Of a DNA stretch of 64,000 nt, positions 44,264-55,510 are shown piece after piece. The first letter of the stretch is position 1. Every line of letters begins with the position of its first letter. The position numbers were made by a program, and so were the translations under genes. The stretch spans positions 8,059,501-8,123,500 of the forward strand of contig BSBM01000602.1 of assembly GCA_027924585.1 (NCBI GenBank), in the 5' to 3' direction. This DNA is from Larix kaempferi. Taxonomy: Eukaryota > Streptophyta > Pinopsida > Pinales > Pinaceae. A model generated the notes under the pieces. It searched no databases. It was not told the DNA's origin and saw only the letters and a program-made list of their open reading frames with translations.

Positions 44264-45900
44264 ATGGTAGGTGCATCAACTCAATCCTCCTTCATCATAG
44301 ATTCAGGAGCATCAAGGCACATGTCTTCATCCAAGGATCTCTTCACTGGTTTTGAATCTACTGTTGGACCATCCATCATGTTGCGGAATGATTCTGAGGT
44401 CTCCTCTGAGGGGATTGGAAGAATCAAACTTGATCATGGGTACTTCTCAGATGTGCTCTATGTCCCCACACTCATTGCAAATCTACTTTCAGTATATCAT
44501 ATGACCCATACTGGAGATCCCAAGAGGGTGATCTTCTCTCCAAATGAGGTTGAACTTCAAGACATGGTATCAGGTTCTACCATTGCAAAAGGTGTTGCAA
44601 ATCATAAGTCGAAACTCTATGATTTGTCCCATTTTCTACCTCTCTCTAAACAGTCTGCTCTTCACACTCATGGAAATGAAGAGAGTAGGCTATGGCATGA
44701 AATATTTGGGCACCTCAACTATCAATACTTGCAATACATGCATACTAAAGAGATGGTTGAAGGTATGCCCAAGATCAAGTTTGCCAAGGGAAACTGTCAT
44801 GGTTGTTTGATTGGCAAGCATCCTGAAAAGAAATTTGAGAAGGGGAAGGCAAGGAGAGCCTCTCAACCTCTAGACCTGATTCATAGTGATGTTGCAGGGC
44901 CATTTCCAGATCTATCTTTGAACAAGGAAAGGTATATTCTTACTTTTATTGATGATTATTCAAGATTTACATGGGTATACTTTCTCATATTAAAGTCAGA
45001 AGTATTTGGATTCTTTAAGTTTTTCAAGTCTTCTGCAGAAAAGTTTTCAGATAGAAAGATCAAGTCCATTCACACTGATGATGGAGGAGAGTACATCAAG
45101 GGTGATTTTCAAACCTTTGTTGTTGAAGAAGGAATTGAGATGCAACATACTGTTCCCTATACACCACAATAGAATGGTGTTGTTGAAAGGAGGAACAGAA
45201 CATTGAAAGAGATGGCCACCTGCATGCTAAATTTGAAAGGGTTGCACCCTAGTCTTTGGGCAGAAGCCATCAAATTTGCCACCTATCTTCAGAATAGAGT
45301 TCCTCACAAAGGAATCAAAGATATGACTCCTTTCGAAGCATGGATGGGATACAAACCCGATGTGTCTAATCTTAGAGTGTTTGGATCCAGAGCATGGGAA
45401 AGGATTCCAACTAAAAAAAGGAGAACCCTAGATCCACAAAGAAGAGAGTGTATTATGGTGGGTTATGCATTGAATGCAAAGGACTACAAGCTTCTTGATC
45501 CTTCTACTATGACAACATTCCTTGATAGGAGTGTATAGTTTGAGAAATGGCATCTACATGATGCTCATCCTGTTAAGAAAGAGAGATTTCCTACCACACC
45601 TCCATTGCTTGATGAGCTCCAAGAGAGTGAATCTTCATCACATGACAGTTCAGATTCAGAGTATAAGAGTGAAGATGATGAAGAGTGAATGCTAGATCCA
45701 GATCCACAAGAACTTGAAGATCTAGCACCAATTAGTGAAGATGCGCGAATGGAAGATCCAGATCCACAAGAACCTGATGATCTTGCACTTGATGATCCCC
45801 CTCTTCCTAGTTGGGCAACCACTACTCTTAAATCTATCGGAGATCTTGTTGGAGATCCACTTGATCCGAGGAGAACCAGATCTGATTTTTAGAATGGAAG
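44264..45900 (+). pseudogene. Element F protease and integrase
   Basis: A 302-codon open stretch (44264-45172). Protease site 'FIIDSGASRHMSS' is intact, then 'ANLLSVYHMT'. The integrase zinc finger is 'LWHEIFGHLN...CHGCLIGK', and the core has 'DLIHSDVAGPF' and 'HTDDGGEYIKGDF'. A TAG at 45170-45172 falls at 'YTPQ|NGVVERRNRT', then a further open stretch to 45538 ('LRVFGSRAWERIP'). An acidic tail follows with 'LPSWATTTLKSIGDL' and 'RRTRSDF' near 45890, the point just before copia RT normally begins. RT is absent. Confidence 0.92.
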
Positions 45901-45960
45901 GTTTCATCCTTCTCACATTACTGAATTTCTTGCCGATAGATATTTCTCCGGTCGAGAAGT

Positions 45961-46209
45961 TGTAACGAATATAAATGACATTAAATATAAAATAAATAAC
46001 AATGTATATAATCACACAAATAAATTGTTAATTAGTGTAAATATTAGAGAGACGTGAATTTTGAGAGTCACTATCAATCCTATAAAAACTAGGCTATCTT
46101 ATCATTGTAAATCATCTATCAATTAATTATTATACTATTCATATATATTTATTCTCAGCATGGAAGTCGGATTCGCTTCATAACTTCACAACCGAACACG
46201 GTTGTAGCA
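45961..46209 (+). repeat. Element H 5' LTR (249 bp)
   Basis: TGTAACGAATAT to GTTGTAGCA. Same length as 49037-49285 with only a few substitutions, so H is among the younger insertions. Confidence 0.95.
46081..46087 (+). promoter_or_regulatory. TATA box in element H LTR
   Basis: TATAAAA is 120 bp from the LTR start and sits at the same offset in the 3' LTR (49157-49163). Position in the middle of a 249-bp LTR fits a U3/R boundary shortly downstream. Confidence 0.55.
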
Positions 46210-46211
46210 TT

Positions 46212-46223
46212 TGATATCAGAGC
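46212..46223 (+). other. Element H primer binding site
   Basis: TGATATCAGAGC, one base from the initiator tRNA-Met complement, 2 nt after the LTR end. Confidence 0.88.
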
Positions 46224-46229
46224 CTGTTC

Positions 46230-46850
46230 GGCTCCTCGGCTTCTTTGATTCATCCTTCGCTCCCATCATCTCACTCCCTCACAGTTTCCTACCATCATTC
46301 CCTTCCTCCATCCCGCCATTCCTCCACCCCTCCTTAACATTGGCACACCTTTCCAGCCTCCTCTCCTCCTATACGTATCCCTCATCCCTCATGTTCCACA
46401 CACCTCCCTGCACACTCCCTTCCCCGCGCTCCAACTTCCATCCTGCTCGTCCTCCACTTCCGCAACTCCACGCTCCCCCCGCTCTCCACCTCCGATACCC
46501 CCCCTCCTGCTGCATCCTCCACACTCCACCCTTGTCGCTGCCCTTTCTCCCATCCACAACCGCACAACACCTTCGCAGCTCCTCCAACTGCTGCACCCTC
46601 TCCACACTTCCCTCCACGCATACTCTACACAATCCCCCCCTCCATTCCAACTCCCTGCCATCACTCCTGCACCTCCCCACTTCCCCCATCCCATACTCCA
46701 ACGCATCCACTCCCTTAAACTCCCCTCCCACCTTCCCTTCCATCCTCTTGCTCTACGCCAACCATCGCCTACGCCTCCCTCCCTGCCAACCACCTTCGCC
46801 TCCCTCCTCGCCAACCACCTCAGCCCTAACCTGCAACAAAACAAAAACAA
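46230..46850 (+). other. Element H C/T-rich leader
   Basis: About 620 nt of untranslated leader composed almost wholly of C, T and A, with G rare on the plus strand. The end (46755-46830) has an imperfect repeat around 'cgcctccctcc' and 'gccaaccacc'. A 221-codon Ser/Pro/His-rich plus frame and long Gly/Arg/Trp-rich minus frames are by-products of the skew; I do not call them genes. An A/T-rich stretch follows (46830-46990). Confidence 0.8.
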
Positions 46851-47087
46851 AACAAAATAAACAAATAAATAAATAAAAATAAATTTTATAATATTTTTTT
46901 TTCCAAACTTTATAATAAAAATATTTAAATATAATATTATTATTTTTATTATAAACGCTATTAATTATAGTAATTAGCATTACTATAGTGATTATCACTT
47001 CTCCCTAAGACATTAATTGTCTTTTTCCTTACCCCATAAACCAAAATAACTCCCCCATATCCACCCCCCCATAGCAGATCGAGAACC

Positions 47088-48424
47088 ATGACAAAAATGA
47101 AGGACCGACTGGAAAAATTAGAAAAAGACCAAATTAGAGATTTAAAAATCCTCGAAGGTATAAACACTAGAATGGACAAACTTGACAAAGAGTTTCAAGA
47201 ATAAAAAGAAGAGTTTTTCGCGCAAGGTGAAATACGAAGTTGTCGGAGTAGTCTCATGGGAAATGAAAGCATACTTCGATGCAGGACTAGAAAATATCAA
47301 GCAGGTTTTTAAGGATAGAGATGACACTAGAAATGTCGAGTTGCCCAAGGGAGACCACTCATGTCGCAATAAAACCAATACCAATGATCATCAACCAAAT
47401 TCCCCCAAAGTGGAGATCCCGGAATACCATAAAGACTACAATCATCATAAACCATATTGGGCCACAATGCAATCGGTAGGAGTATACTCAATGAAACCTA
47501 AATTGGAGTTACCCAAGTTCAATGGAGAATCAAAACAGAGCGTGGCATGGATCAACAAGGCCGAAGAATTCTTCGACATTCACAAAATCTTATCAGATGA
47601 TGAGAAAATTAAATACGCCTCCATGCAGCTTGAAGGTTGGGCATACAATTGGTACATGTCGTGGAAGAAAACGACAAAAGTATGTGCCTACAGTTGGGAC
47701 ACATTCAAAAATGATTTTTTTAAAAGATTCGAAGATGTGACAAAGAAATAATTTTTCGCCAAACTAACTAGGCTATAGCAAGAAAGCAACGTGGAAGAAT
47801 ACACCTACGCATGGGAAGCATTAGCGACACGTGTGCCAGAATTAACAGAAGTTCGGCGACTCTAGACATATATATTTGGTCTTAAACCATACATAAGAGA
47901 CGAATTAGAATTACATAACGTGTCCAATTTGGATAAGGCTAGGCGCAAAGCAAAACTTATTGAGGAGAAATTCAAGAACCCTAACAAGGGATATTTGTGA
48001 CAACAAGAGACCCAGTGCAAGTATTGCGAAGATACATGCTCACCCGGTCATCAATGTAACAAATATCAGTCATATGGCTATGAAGTTGAAAAGAGCTCAA
48101 AAACATCGAGCAGTCGCACCGAACGACCGAAAAAACAAGAAGAATACTTATCGTCGTTGTGGAGAAGATTGGTTTCTAGGCCATAAATGCAAAACCAATC
48201 ACACAGTACATTGCAAAATCATTAATGGGAAGCAAGTACAGGTATCAAGAGAGGCAGATACAGCTGATTCAAATACAGACACAAGCTCATCTAAATCATC
48301 AATTGTGACAATTACGTGTACTCAACAAGTTTGTAAGGAAGAAAAGGTAGAGACACCTAAGAAAGATTACACCAAACATAAGGGAGCCAAGCACTCACAA
48401 GAAAATATATTCCACCTCAGTTGA
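47088..48424 (+). pseudogene. Element H gag
   Basis: ATG 47088 opens a coiled-coil-like start ('MTKMKDRLEKLEKDQ') that meets TAA at about 47202 and passes to a neighbouring frame. The main stretch 47182-47751 holds the gag core 'LELPKFNGESKQSVAWI' and 'YASMQLEGWAYNWY'. It continues past TAA 47749-47751 with 'SNVEEYTYAWEALATR'. Two CCHC-like knuckles follow: 'CKYCEDTCSPGHQC' near 48013, and in another frame 'RRCGEDWFLGHKC' near 48155 with the first Cys apparently Arg. At least two frameshifts. Confidence 0.82.
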
Positions 48425-48479
48425 GAAATCATGACATCCCCAAAACGGAACAACTCATATTCTGAGTAACAAAATCAAG

Positions 48480-48858
48480 GAATTCAGGACCAAAAAGACT
48501 ACAACTTAATGGGAAAATTAAAGATAGGGATGTCACAATTTTGTTCGATTTTGGAAGTACCCATAATTTGATCGACAACAATAAGGCAAAGGAACTTAAT
48601 CTTTTTGTGTTTCCCGCAAAAGGGCTTAAAGCATCAACCATCGCTAATCAACGCATAGAAGAAGTAGGAAAATGTCATAAGGAGTCATTACACATACAAA
48701 ACTTACACCTACAACTCAAGTGTATTGCTTTACCACTCAAGGAAGTAGACATGGTATTAGGTGCCGACTGGTTAGCATCACTAGGGATGTACTCTACCAA
48801 TATACAAAAACAATACATGAGTTTTACATGGAATGGAAGTATCGATTGTATGGTCTAA
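48480..48858 (+). pseudogene. Element H aspartic protease
   Basis: Retropepsin-like segment: 'ILFDFGSTHNLID' at 48538-48576, where the usual Asp-Ser-Gly reads Asp-Phe-Gly, then 'KEVDMVLGADWLASLG' at about 48740-48790, the conserved C-terminal half. It ends at a stop at 48858. Ser to Phe next to the catalytic Asp may impair it. From 48860 to 49036 only a Lys/His-rich tail ('RFEDKAPFKGGGNV') remains where a full element would have several kb of pol. Confidence 0.85.
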
Positions 48859-49021
48859 AGAATTCGCCACCCAAGCAGAAAGAGTCGCAGCATAAGAAGG
48901 ACCCAGCCCATCATCAAGATAGAGAGACCAGTCCAGATCACTTAACTCAAATCAAGCATCAACACAAATCAAGAATAAAAGACGATGTCCGCAAATACAG
49001 ATTTGAGGACAAAGCTCCCTT

Positions 49022-49036
49022 TAAAGGGGGTGGAAA
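49022..49036 (+). other. Element H polypurine tract
   Basis: The purine-rich run 'aaagggggtggaaa' directly abuts the 3' LTR start TGTAACG at 49037. Confidence 0.85.
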
Positions 49037-49285
49037 TGTAACGAATATAAATGACATTAAATATAAAATAAATAACAATGTAGATAATCACAGAAATAAA
49101 TAGTTAATTAGCGTAAATATTAGAGAGACGTGACTTTTGAGAGTCACGATCAAGCCTATAAAAACTAGGCTATCTTATCATTGTAAATCATCTATCAATT
49201 AGTTATTATACTATTCATATATATTTATTCTCAGCATGGAAGTCGGATTCGCTTCATAACTTCACAATCGGACACGGTTGTAGCA
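49037..49285 (+). repeat. Element H 3' LTR (249 bp)
   Basis: Near copy of 45961-46209, ending TAGCA, followed by AAAGT and the remaining 3' region of element F. Confidence 0.95.
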
Positions 49286-49290
49286 AAAGT

Positions 49291-49488
49291 CCACTTACCA
49301 TTTGGGGTGAGTGATGTACATGATTGCTCATCCTACCACAATCTATCTTGAGGGGGGGATTTCTTCCCACTGGGTTTTCCCTCTTTCCTCACTTTATTTA
49401 TTTAGATTGTTGTACGGGGTGACCTTTGGTCTCAGTTACCAAGGCCCTACCATTTCAGTTGTTCCTCATAGTTTGGCTTGCGGGGGGG
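49291..49488 (+). other. Element F 3' untranslated region and polypurine tract
   Basis: Noncoding sequence with two purine-rich runs: 'cttgaggggggg' near 49350 and 'cgggggg' at 49481-49488, the latter adjacent to the 3' LTR start and so the probable polypurine tract. No RT or RNase H similarity. Confidence 0.75.
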
Positions 49489-50266
49489 TGTTGGAACATT
49501 CTCACCATCATTTTTATATTTTGCATGCATCCAACCATCATTTTTATATTTTGCATGCCTGCATGCATCCAACCATCATGCATGCATCCAGTCATCATGC
49601 ATGCATCCAGTCATCAGTATGGTAGTCTCCCAGCACCTAGTCCTCCGTTTTTCAGCCCCAGAGCCTGTTTCTTCTCAGTTCTATCCCTCCTAGCCACAGA
49701 TGCACCCTTGTTTTCATCACTGGAGTACAAGTGCGGCCTCTTCCACCTATTTAGGAGATTCTTTAGTTAGTTCCTTGATTAGTGGATATGTTCCTTGATC
49801 TGAGGACTGATTACTAGTTTAACTAATTGAACCACTTAGATAGACCTCCAGAGAGACTAGATCAGCTATACTGACTACTGACAGCTCCTCATACGCCCAC
49901 ATTGGAGTCTCCTTCCCTACATTTGTGCCACATGCACCAGTTAGACTCAGTTAGACTCATTTGACTGATGTTTGACCACTTGTGACCACTATTACTGATT
50001 GGATGATGTTTTCAATGTCATCCAAGCCACACATTGAGGAGAATTCGAATGACCTTAGGAGGTATTCTAATTCATTTGATTGTATTCATTTATTATTCAC
50101 TATTCAGAGTGCCAGCTCACAGCTGATGTATGATACAACAATTTTTGTCATTTCTTGTGTATGAGTGATTATTGAATCAACATTTCTTCTTCTTCTTTTT
50201 GCACTTCTTGAGTGAGTTTTAGTGAGTTATGCTACAGCTGAGTGATCCTACTTCTAAAATATCACA
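49489..50266 (+). repeat. Element F 3' LTR (778 bp)
   Basis: TGTTGGAACATT to TCACA. It carries six CATGCA motifs (49524, 49562, 49577, 49581, 49596, 49600) and an extra copy of 'accatcatttttatattttg' not in the 5' LTR, which explains much of the length difference. Confidence 0.93.
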
Positions 50267-50271
50267 ATTAC

Positions 50272-51571
50272 ATTGTAGGAGGATGAGTAGGTGGAGTATT
50301 GGTTTGACCTTGTGGGTTGTTCGCAATCTCATACTTGTTGGCCTCATCTGATAGTTGGCGAGCCCTAACAAGGTGCAAAAAATGGTGAGTATAAAATTCA
50401 TAAAATATAAGAAAAGAAGTTACACATATGGTTAGTCTATAACTAATGGTTTTACCCTATTGGGTATGTTTGTTTGGATCCTGATTTGCAGGGTTATAAT
50501 TTCCTCTAGTGTTAGTAGGAGGGTTAAGAGGTTGACCTCCACCTTCCTTATTTTGATTATTTCCTTTATTCTTCCCATATTGATTACATCAATTTTTAAG
50601 CCTGATATCAACTCAGGTCAAGAAGACATTCTAGAAAGAAAGTTCACCAAAATTGGTTGATGTAGATGGATGGTTAGGGCGAGGCATCACCAATTGTGCT
50701 GTGACAAACCCCTGTGGTGGAAAGGGGTTTTGTTGTACCATTGGTTACATTGTATGAGGATGAGTAGGCAGAGTATTGGTTTGACCTTGTGGGTTGTTCA
50801 CAATCTCATACTTGTTGGCCTCATCTAATAGTTGGCGAGCCCTAGCAAGGTGAAAATAATGGTGAGTATAAAATCCATAAAATATAAGAAAAGAAGTTAC
50901 ACATATGGTTAGTCTATAACTAAGGGTTTTACCCTATTGGGTATGTTTGTTTGGATCCTGATTTGCAGGGTTATAATTTCCTCTAGTGTTGGTAGGAGTG
51001 TTAGGAGGTTGACCTCCACCTTCCTTATTTTGATTATTTCCTTTATTCTTCCCATTATTATTCTTCTTATTGGTATTAGGTTGCAAATTTTGATTGTTGG
51101 GTGAGGCTAGTTTGACATATTTTGCTAATCATAAACCTACCCTAGTGGAAAAGGGGGAGGTTGAGGAGGTTGTTGGGTTGGAGGCCTTGACAGAGGGCTA
51201 GGGAAAGGTTAATAAGGGTTATGGCTAGTAGAGCCACTTATGTGGTGGAAGCAACGCTGCACATAGGACCATAGAAACGGGGGTATGACGAGGAATTGAG
51301 TATGAGGTACGTGTTCCGACATGCGAGGATGAGTGCATAAGGTTAGGAGGTAGGCAAGGCATAAGTGGTTGCCCCACATTAGAACACTCACCACTATAGG
51401 GTATTACTATACAAATAATTGTGAGTGGAAGGTGGCATTTGATTGTATGTACTAGGAGAAGATGTCACTACAATAATCATACCATCCACAAAATAAGAGG
51501 CCCTCGACTAGTATTTCCATGGTGAGTCACTATTGGGTGCATTTGGGATGATATAATACATATATCAAGAT
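50272..51571 (-). pseudogene. G2 gag region with internal tandem duplication
   Basis: Minus-strand gag linker of G2. 50272-50575 and about 50745-51060 are near-identical copies of the Asn-rich linker, separated by 50577-50744, which repeats the sequence left of F (42123-42297). The upstream part (51060-51400) matches the Pro-rich gag segment of G1. No intact frame. Confidence 0.65.
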
Positions 51572-54048
51572 TGTAATACCCCCAATTTTGACATGGAATG
51601 TATTAAATCAAATGATGTAAATGATGTAAATATGCTAGTATGGATTCCTATAGCACAGTTCAAGGCCAAGGACTGACTAGTGAATGTCCAGACATGTATA
51701 ATGTAAATATTATGTTGGAAAAATAATAAAATTGTCCAAGATGGTTATGTAAAGAGCACAAGAGGGGATATGATTCCATTAGAGGGGAAGAAGAAGAAAG
51801 GGGGCCTATGGGATATTAAATCCTCTATTTCCATTTGTTAACCTTGGAACTCATCCATTTGCTGCCATGTGCCTTAAATGAGCCAATTACCTCCTTTTGA
51901 CCGTTAAATCCAATCATTGAATGCATGTGTGAGGTTGGTGGGGAAATGCTTCTCATGTAGTTATGGAAGCATGGGATGAACATACTTCTACAACCGTTGT
52001 AAGAGTCCTCTCTTCTATGGCTAGAAGTTATGTCAATTGTCGGTTCACCATTCTCTCATCTCCTTTGGATTATGCCAATTATTCACATGCATATTTTTGG
52101 ACAATAGATTTTTCATCAGGAAGAGTTTTCCTTTTATTATTCATACCATTTCCATTACCGTTACCATACTGTGCAATAACCAGAAATTCAAATTTGGAAG
52201 GAGAATTGTAGAAATTAGAGAAAGGAGAATGGTTGTAGGTGAGAAAATATGTTGGAAATGATAGGAAACTTTACCCATTATGTTTTTCCTGCTTCTACAT
52301 GCTTGAAAATCCATGAATTAAGGATTAAAGGAGGTTCTCCAACATCATACAACATATTAGACTCTTTCTGCACACACTAGTAAGCATTGTAAGGGTTAGA
52401 TTTACTGAGGGAAGTGTGGAGTAGTGAAGGGAAATGCATTCCTTGTGATGTGTGGGGAAGTAAAAGAGAGTGGCATGGTTGGGATGACTGAGTGAGATCC
52501 CTGTAAATGCTCAAAGGTGGGAAGTTTGGCTAAGCATGAGAGAAAATGGGTTGTGGGCTGAGAGAAAAAATCCAGTAGGTGTTTGCTTCTCCCTGGTGGC
52601 CCCATATCCTAGCTTGGGGGTGGTATATACAACTAATACCTAAGGTTGGGTGGAAAATCATTCTTACATAGCAAGTTGCTTGTATCTTCTTAGTTAGAAG
52701 TTAAGTATTTTATTTGTATATGAACGTGAAATGATTTTATTTTATGTTGTGATGAATATGATTGATCATGCATGATGTGTGTGTGGATGGAGTTTTAGTT
52801 CCACCGTGTTTTACATTTATGCATATGCACATACAATTCTTATTTATGAATTCGTATTATGGTCCATGGAGCGAAATTAAGAAACCCACAATTTGTAAAT
52901 ATCCCATTTTCCTTGTCAGAATGGTGGATTGGGACATGACATAGACTGGGAATTGATCAAATCATATTGCTAATCCTTTAAAATAGATTCATAATCTATT
53001 TTTGGTGATTTAGAAGTAGTGTCCTTAACTATGATGGGTAGAATGGATTTCAAGAACTAAATTGTAAACAAGCAGTTGTCTAATGTTGGGGGTGACTTGA
53101 TTAATCATTTCTTAATTATATTAAGATGGTATGAAAAGGGGGAAAGTGGTTTCCTCAAGAGGAACCACATGGAAAGTAAAAATCATGCATATATGATGTG
53201 AGAACTAAGTTAGAGAGTCTTCAATTCCTTCATTCCTCTTCCATACATTTTAGAGGGGATATGGTGGCTGGTACATTACTTGAGAAGGGAAAACCAAAGT
53301 TCATAATTTTTCCTACCAATAACCCTGGAAAATTGGTTATAATGGGCATGGTTCCCTTGTGAGAGGAACCTAGTCTATAGCTAAGGTCCCTTAGTAGAGT
53401 CCCATCACAGAGACTCCTTGGATGGAATTTGTTGGAGCATTGGAAGGGAACGGGGAAAACCTCAGGGACTGCGGTGTAGAGAAGGGGGTTCCATTTCTTG
53501 TGTTGTGTATATTGATGGGGGATTAGTGCTAGTGAATCAAGAACATTATGGAGGGATGTTCTACACCAGATGGTTGCATGAACTAAGTTTGGTACAAGAT
53601 CTTGGTACTTCACCTCTTGTGGATTGATAGCCCCAGCTCGGGGTAAGCCTTTTTCATAGAAAGAATACATGTGATAGAGTGCCTTTAACTAGGAGGCACG
53701 CCCTTCACTTGCAAATAATCAGAGGACCATTTACCATAAAGATAAGTGTTAAATATGCATGAATTTCCTGGTTTATATTGCTATCATGAATTTAGTTGAT
53801 TGTTGTTTATGAAAATGTTTGTGCATGGACTTAATGGTCATTCTATTTATGAATTCATGATAGGAATGCATGCATACTATAGAATGAGTAATTTAGAGGA
53901 ATGATTTCTATATATTACTTCCACCCTAATATAAATGCATAGTGAGTCAATGGAAATTGGAATAAAACATTAGACATTAAGGGACTATAACCATATTGGA
54001 TTACCCCATTACCTCAACAATGATAAAGGGGTGGTTGGGTATGTTACA
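51572..54048 (-). repeat. G2 5' LTR (about 2.5 kb)
   Basis: TGTAATACCC at the left and GTATGTTACA at the right, TG...CA on both strands. The first 110 bp are shared with G1 (41466-41590). On the minus strand it is followed by a poor primer-site match near 51560-51568. No coding sequence inside; an open 146-codon minus frame (53230-53670) has no recognisable similarity. The right edge meets element I directly with no clear target duplication. Confidence 0.7.
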
Positions 54049-54990
54049 CCATTGTTGTTATCTATTGTAAGCTTCCCTTTCTCACATATTCAATTAGTAG
54101 TGCAAAAATCTCACTAATTTTTTTAATGAAGTTCTTGTAAAAGCTTGCTAAACCATGGAAGCTCCTTATATTGAATACAATATTTGGTATTGGCCATTGA
54201 ACAATTGATTTGACCTTTTCTAGACCCATATTCAACACTTCTTTAAATATCACAAATCCCAAGTAGAGTATCTTACCATGCATGAACAAACCTTTATTTA
54301 TATTTATTAGCATATTTTCCTTCCTTGGCTACTCCAACACTCACCTTAAGTGTGCCAAACGCTCCTCTTTGATCTTTCTAAACACTATTATATTATAGTA
54401 TATTATCAAGATACACTATCACAAATCTACCCAAGAATGGTTTCATTACCTCATGCATCAATCTCATAAATGTGCTCGATGCATTTGTCAAACCAAATGG
54501 CATGACTAGGCTATTCATTGACAAATTCCATGACTAGGCTATTCATTCAACCCTTCTTTCTGTTTGAAACTAGTTTTCCACTCATCACCTTGATCCTAAA
54601 TCCTAATTTGGTGATAGTCACTCTTCAAATAAATCTTTTTGAAATACTTAGCTCCACTCAAACAGTCCATCAAGTCATCCATTATGGGCAAAGGAAATCT
54701 ATACTCAATGGTTATTTTTTCATGGCTCTCGAATCCATGCATATCCTCCATTCCCATCTTCCTTTAATTGGTGCAAGGAAAGGTAACACTGCACATGGAG
54801 TTAGGCCTTCCTTTATCAAATAATTATTCAACGGGTCTTGGACTTGCATTTTTATCTCTTCACTCTATTGGTGGCATTCTATGAGGAGCCTTATTCAACA
54901 AACTTGAACTAGGAATCAAATATATCTTATGAGACGTGTTCCTCATTGGTGGAAAACCAATTAGCAAGTTATTTGAAAGGACTACCTCAT
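54049..54990 (-). pseudogene. Element I reverse transcriptase (truncated)
   Basis: Minus-strand gypsy RT: '[16 protein letters not shown]' near 54450-54500, a catalytic box reading YLDNIL (54402-54413) with the second Asp changed to Asn, and 'LGFVIFKEVLNMGLEKV' to 'FHGLASFYKNFI' at 54100-54290. It is cut at 54049 by the G2 LTR edge, and no RNase H or integrase of this family appears elsewhere in the window. A 28-bp tandem slip repeats 'catgactaggctattcatt' at 54501 and 54529. Confidence 0.85.
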
Positions 54991-55510
54991 ATTCTCCCCG
55001 TAGCTCCACTTTTCTTGGTACCCCATGCTTCAATTCAGAATCCTCTTCCCTTGGAATAATTGCATAGCAACATTTTCATATATTTACATCTTTCAATAAA
55101 TCCTTCGTTGAAACCAGTATAACTCCATTGATGTTGTTTTCTTCTCCTTCCTCCATTAGCTACAACTCCAAATTCTTATCATCATTCACAAAGTGGTAAG
55201 TGTTCTTTCTACCATCGTATTTACCTTTGGTCATATTGATACATTCTCCCCAACAAGATATAGAATGCATCCATTAGCATGACATCACATTCGATTTCAT
55301 CAGAGTATTCTCCAACATGAAATCTCATCTTGCATTGTTCTATCACATTTATTTGATGACGTTTGACTAGTGAAGATACTTTGTATGAATTGGGGTGTGG
55401 CATGCATTTCAAATTCATATTTTGAGCCATTTCCATACAGCAAATTGCATATGCTTCCTCCAAATATGATTTATTTATAACACTTTTCAACAAACTTGCA
55501 TTTTATTCTT
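54991..55510 (-). pseudogene. Element I protease
   Basis: Minus-strand segment at 55221-55493 with 'CDVMLMDAFYILLGRMYQYD', the conserved C-terminal half of the gypsy protease as in element B. The active-site Asp region is not clear. Linker to RT ('LLIGFPPMRN') near 54940-54970. Confidence 0.8.

Larger units (their letters stand above)
45956..49290 (+). mobile_element. Gag-protease-only LTR retrotransposon H, inserted in F
   Basis: Complete small element 45961-49285 (3325 bp). Target duplication is GAAGT (45956-45960) versus AAAGT (49286-49290). LTRs are 249 bp each and very similar, with a tRNA-Met-type primer site and a polypurine tract. It encodes gag with two zinc knuckles and an aspartic protease, then a short tail, with no RT, RNase H or integrase. 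This resembles the gag-only terminal-repeat elements (TR-GAG) described in plants, or an internally deleted gypsy element. Confidence 0.92.
42293..50271 (+). mobile_element. Ty1/copia element F without RT and RNase H, inserted in G2
   Basis: Plus-strand element 42298-50266, with target duplication GTTAC (42293-42297) versus ATTAC (50267-50271). LTRs are 749 and 778 bp. It has a tRNA-Met primer site, gag, protease, integrase, a polypurine tract, then the 3' LTR. After the integrase tail ('RTRSDF' near 45890) there is no RT or RNase H, with or without insertion H. Removing H leaves about 4.6 kb. Mobility would need RT in trans. Confidence 0.92.
41591..54048 (-). mobile_element. Gypsy fragment G2, hosting F
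   Basis: Minus-strand relative of G1. It has a 2477-bp 5' LTR (51572-54048), a gag region (50272-51571), copia F inserted at 42298-50266, then a gag-protease segment (41591-42297) ending abruptly where G1 begins. No RT or integrase remains. The internal region carries a partial tandem duplication. Confidence 0.78.

Noticed and set aside
46369-46850. Long Gly/Arg/Trp-rich minus-strand frames and a Ser/Pro-rich plus frame in the H leader
   Set aside because: They are explained by the extreme C/T skew of the plus strand, which removes stops in several frames.
51572-54048. Solo LTR interpretation of the G2 LTR
   Set aside because: No matching target duplication on the two sides, and gag of the same family lies directly inside it on the minus strand.
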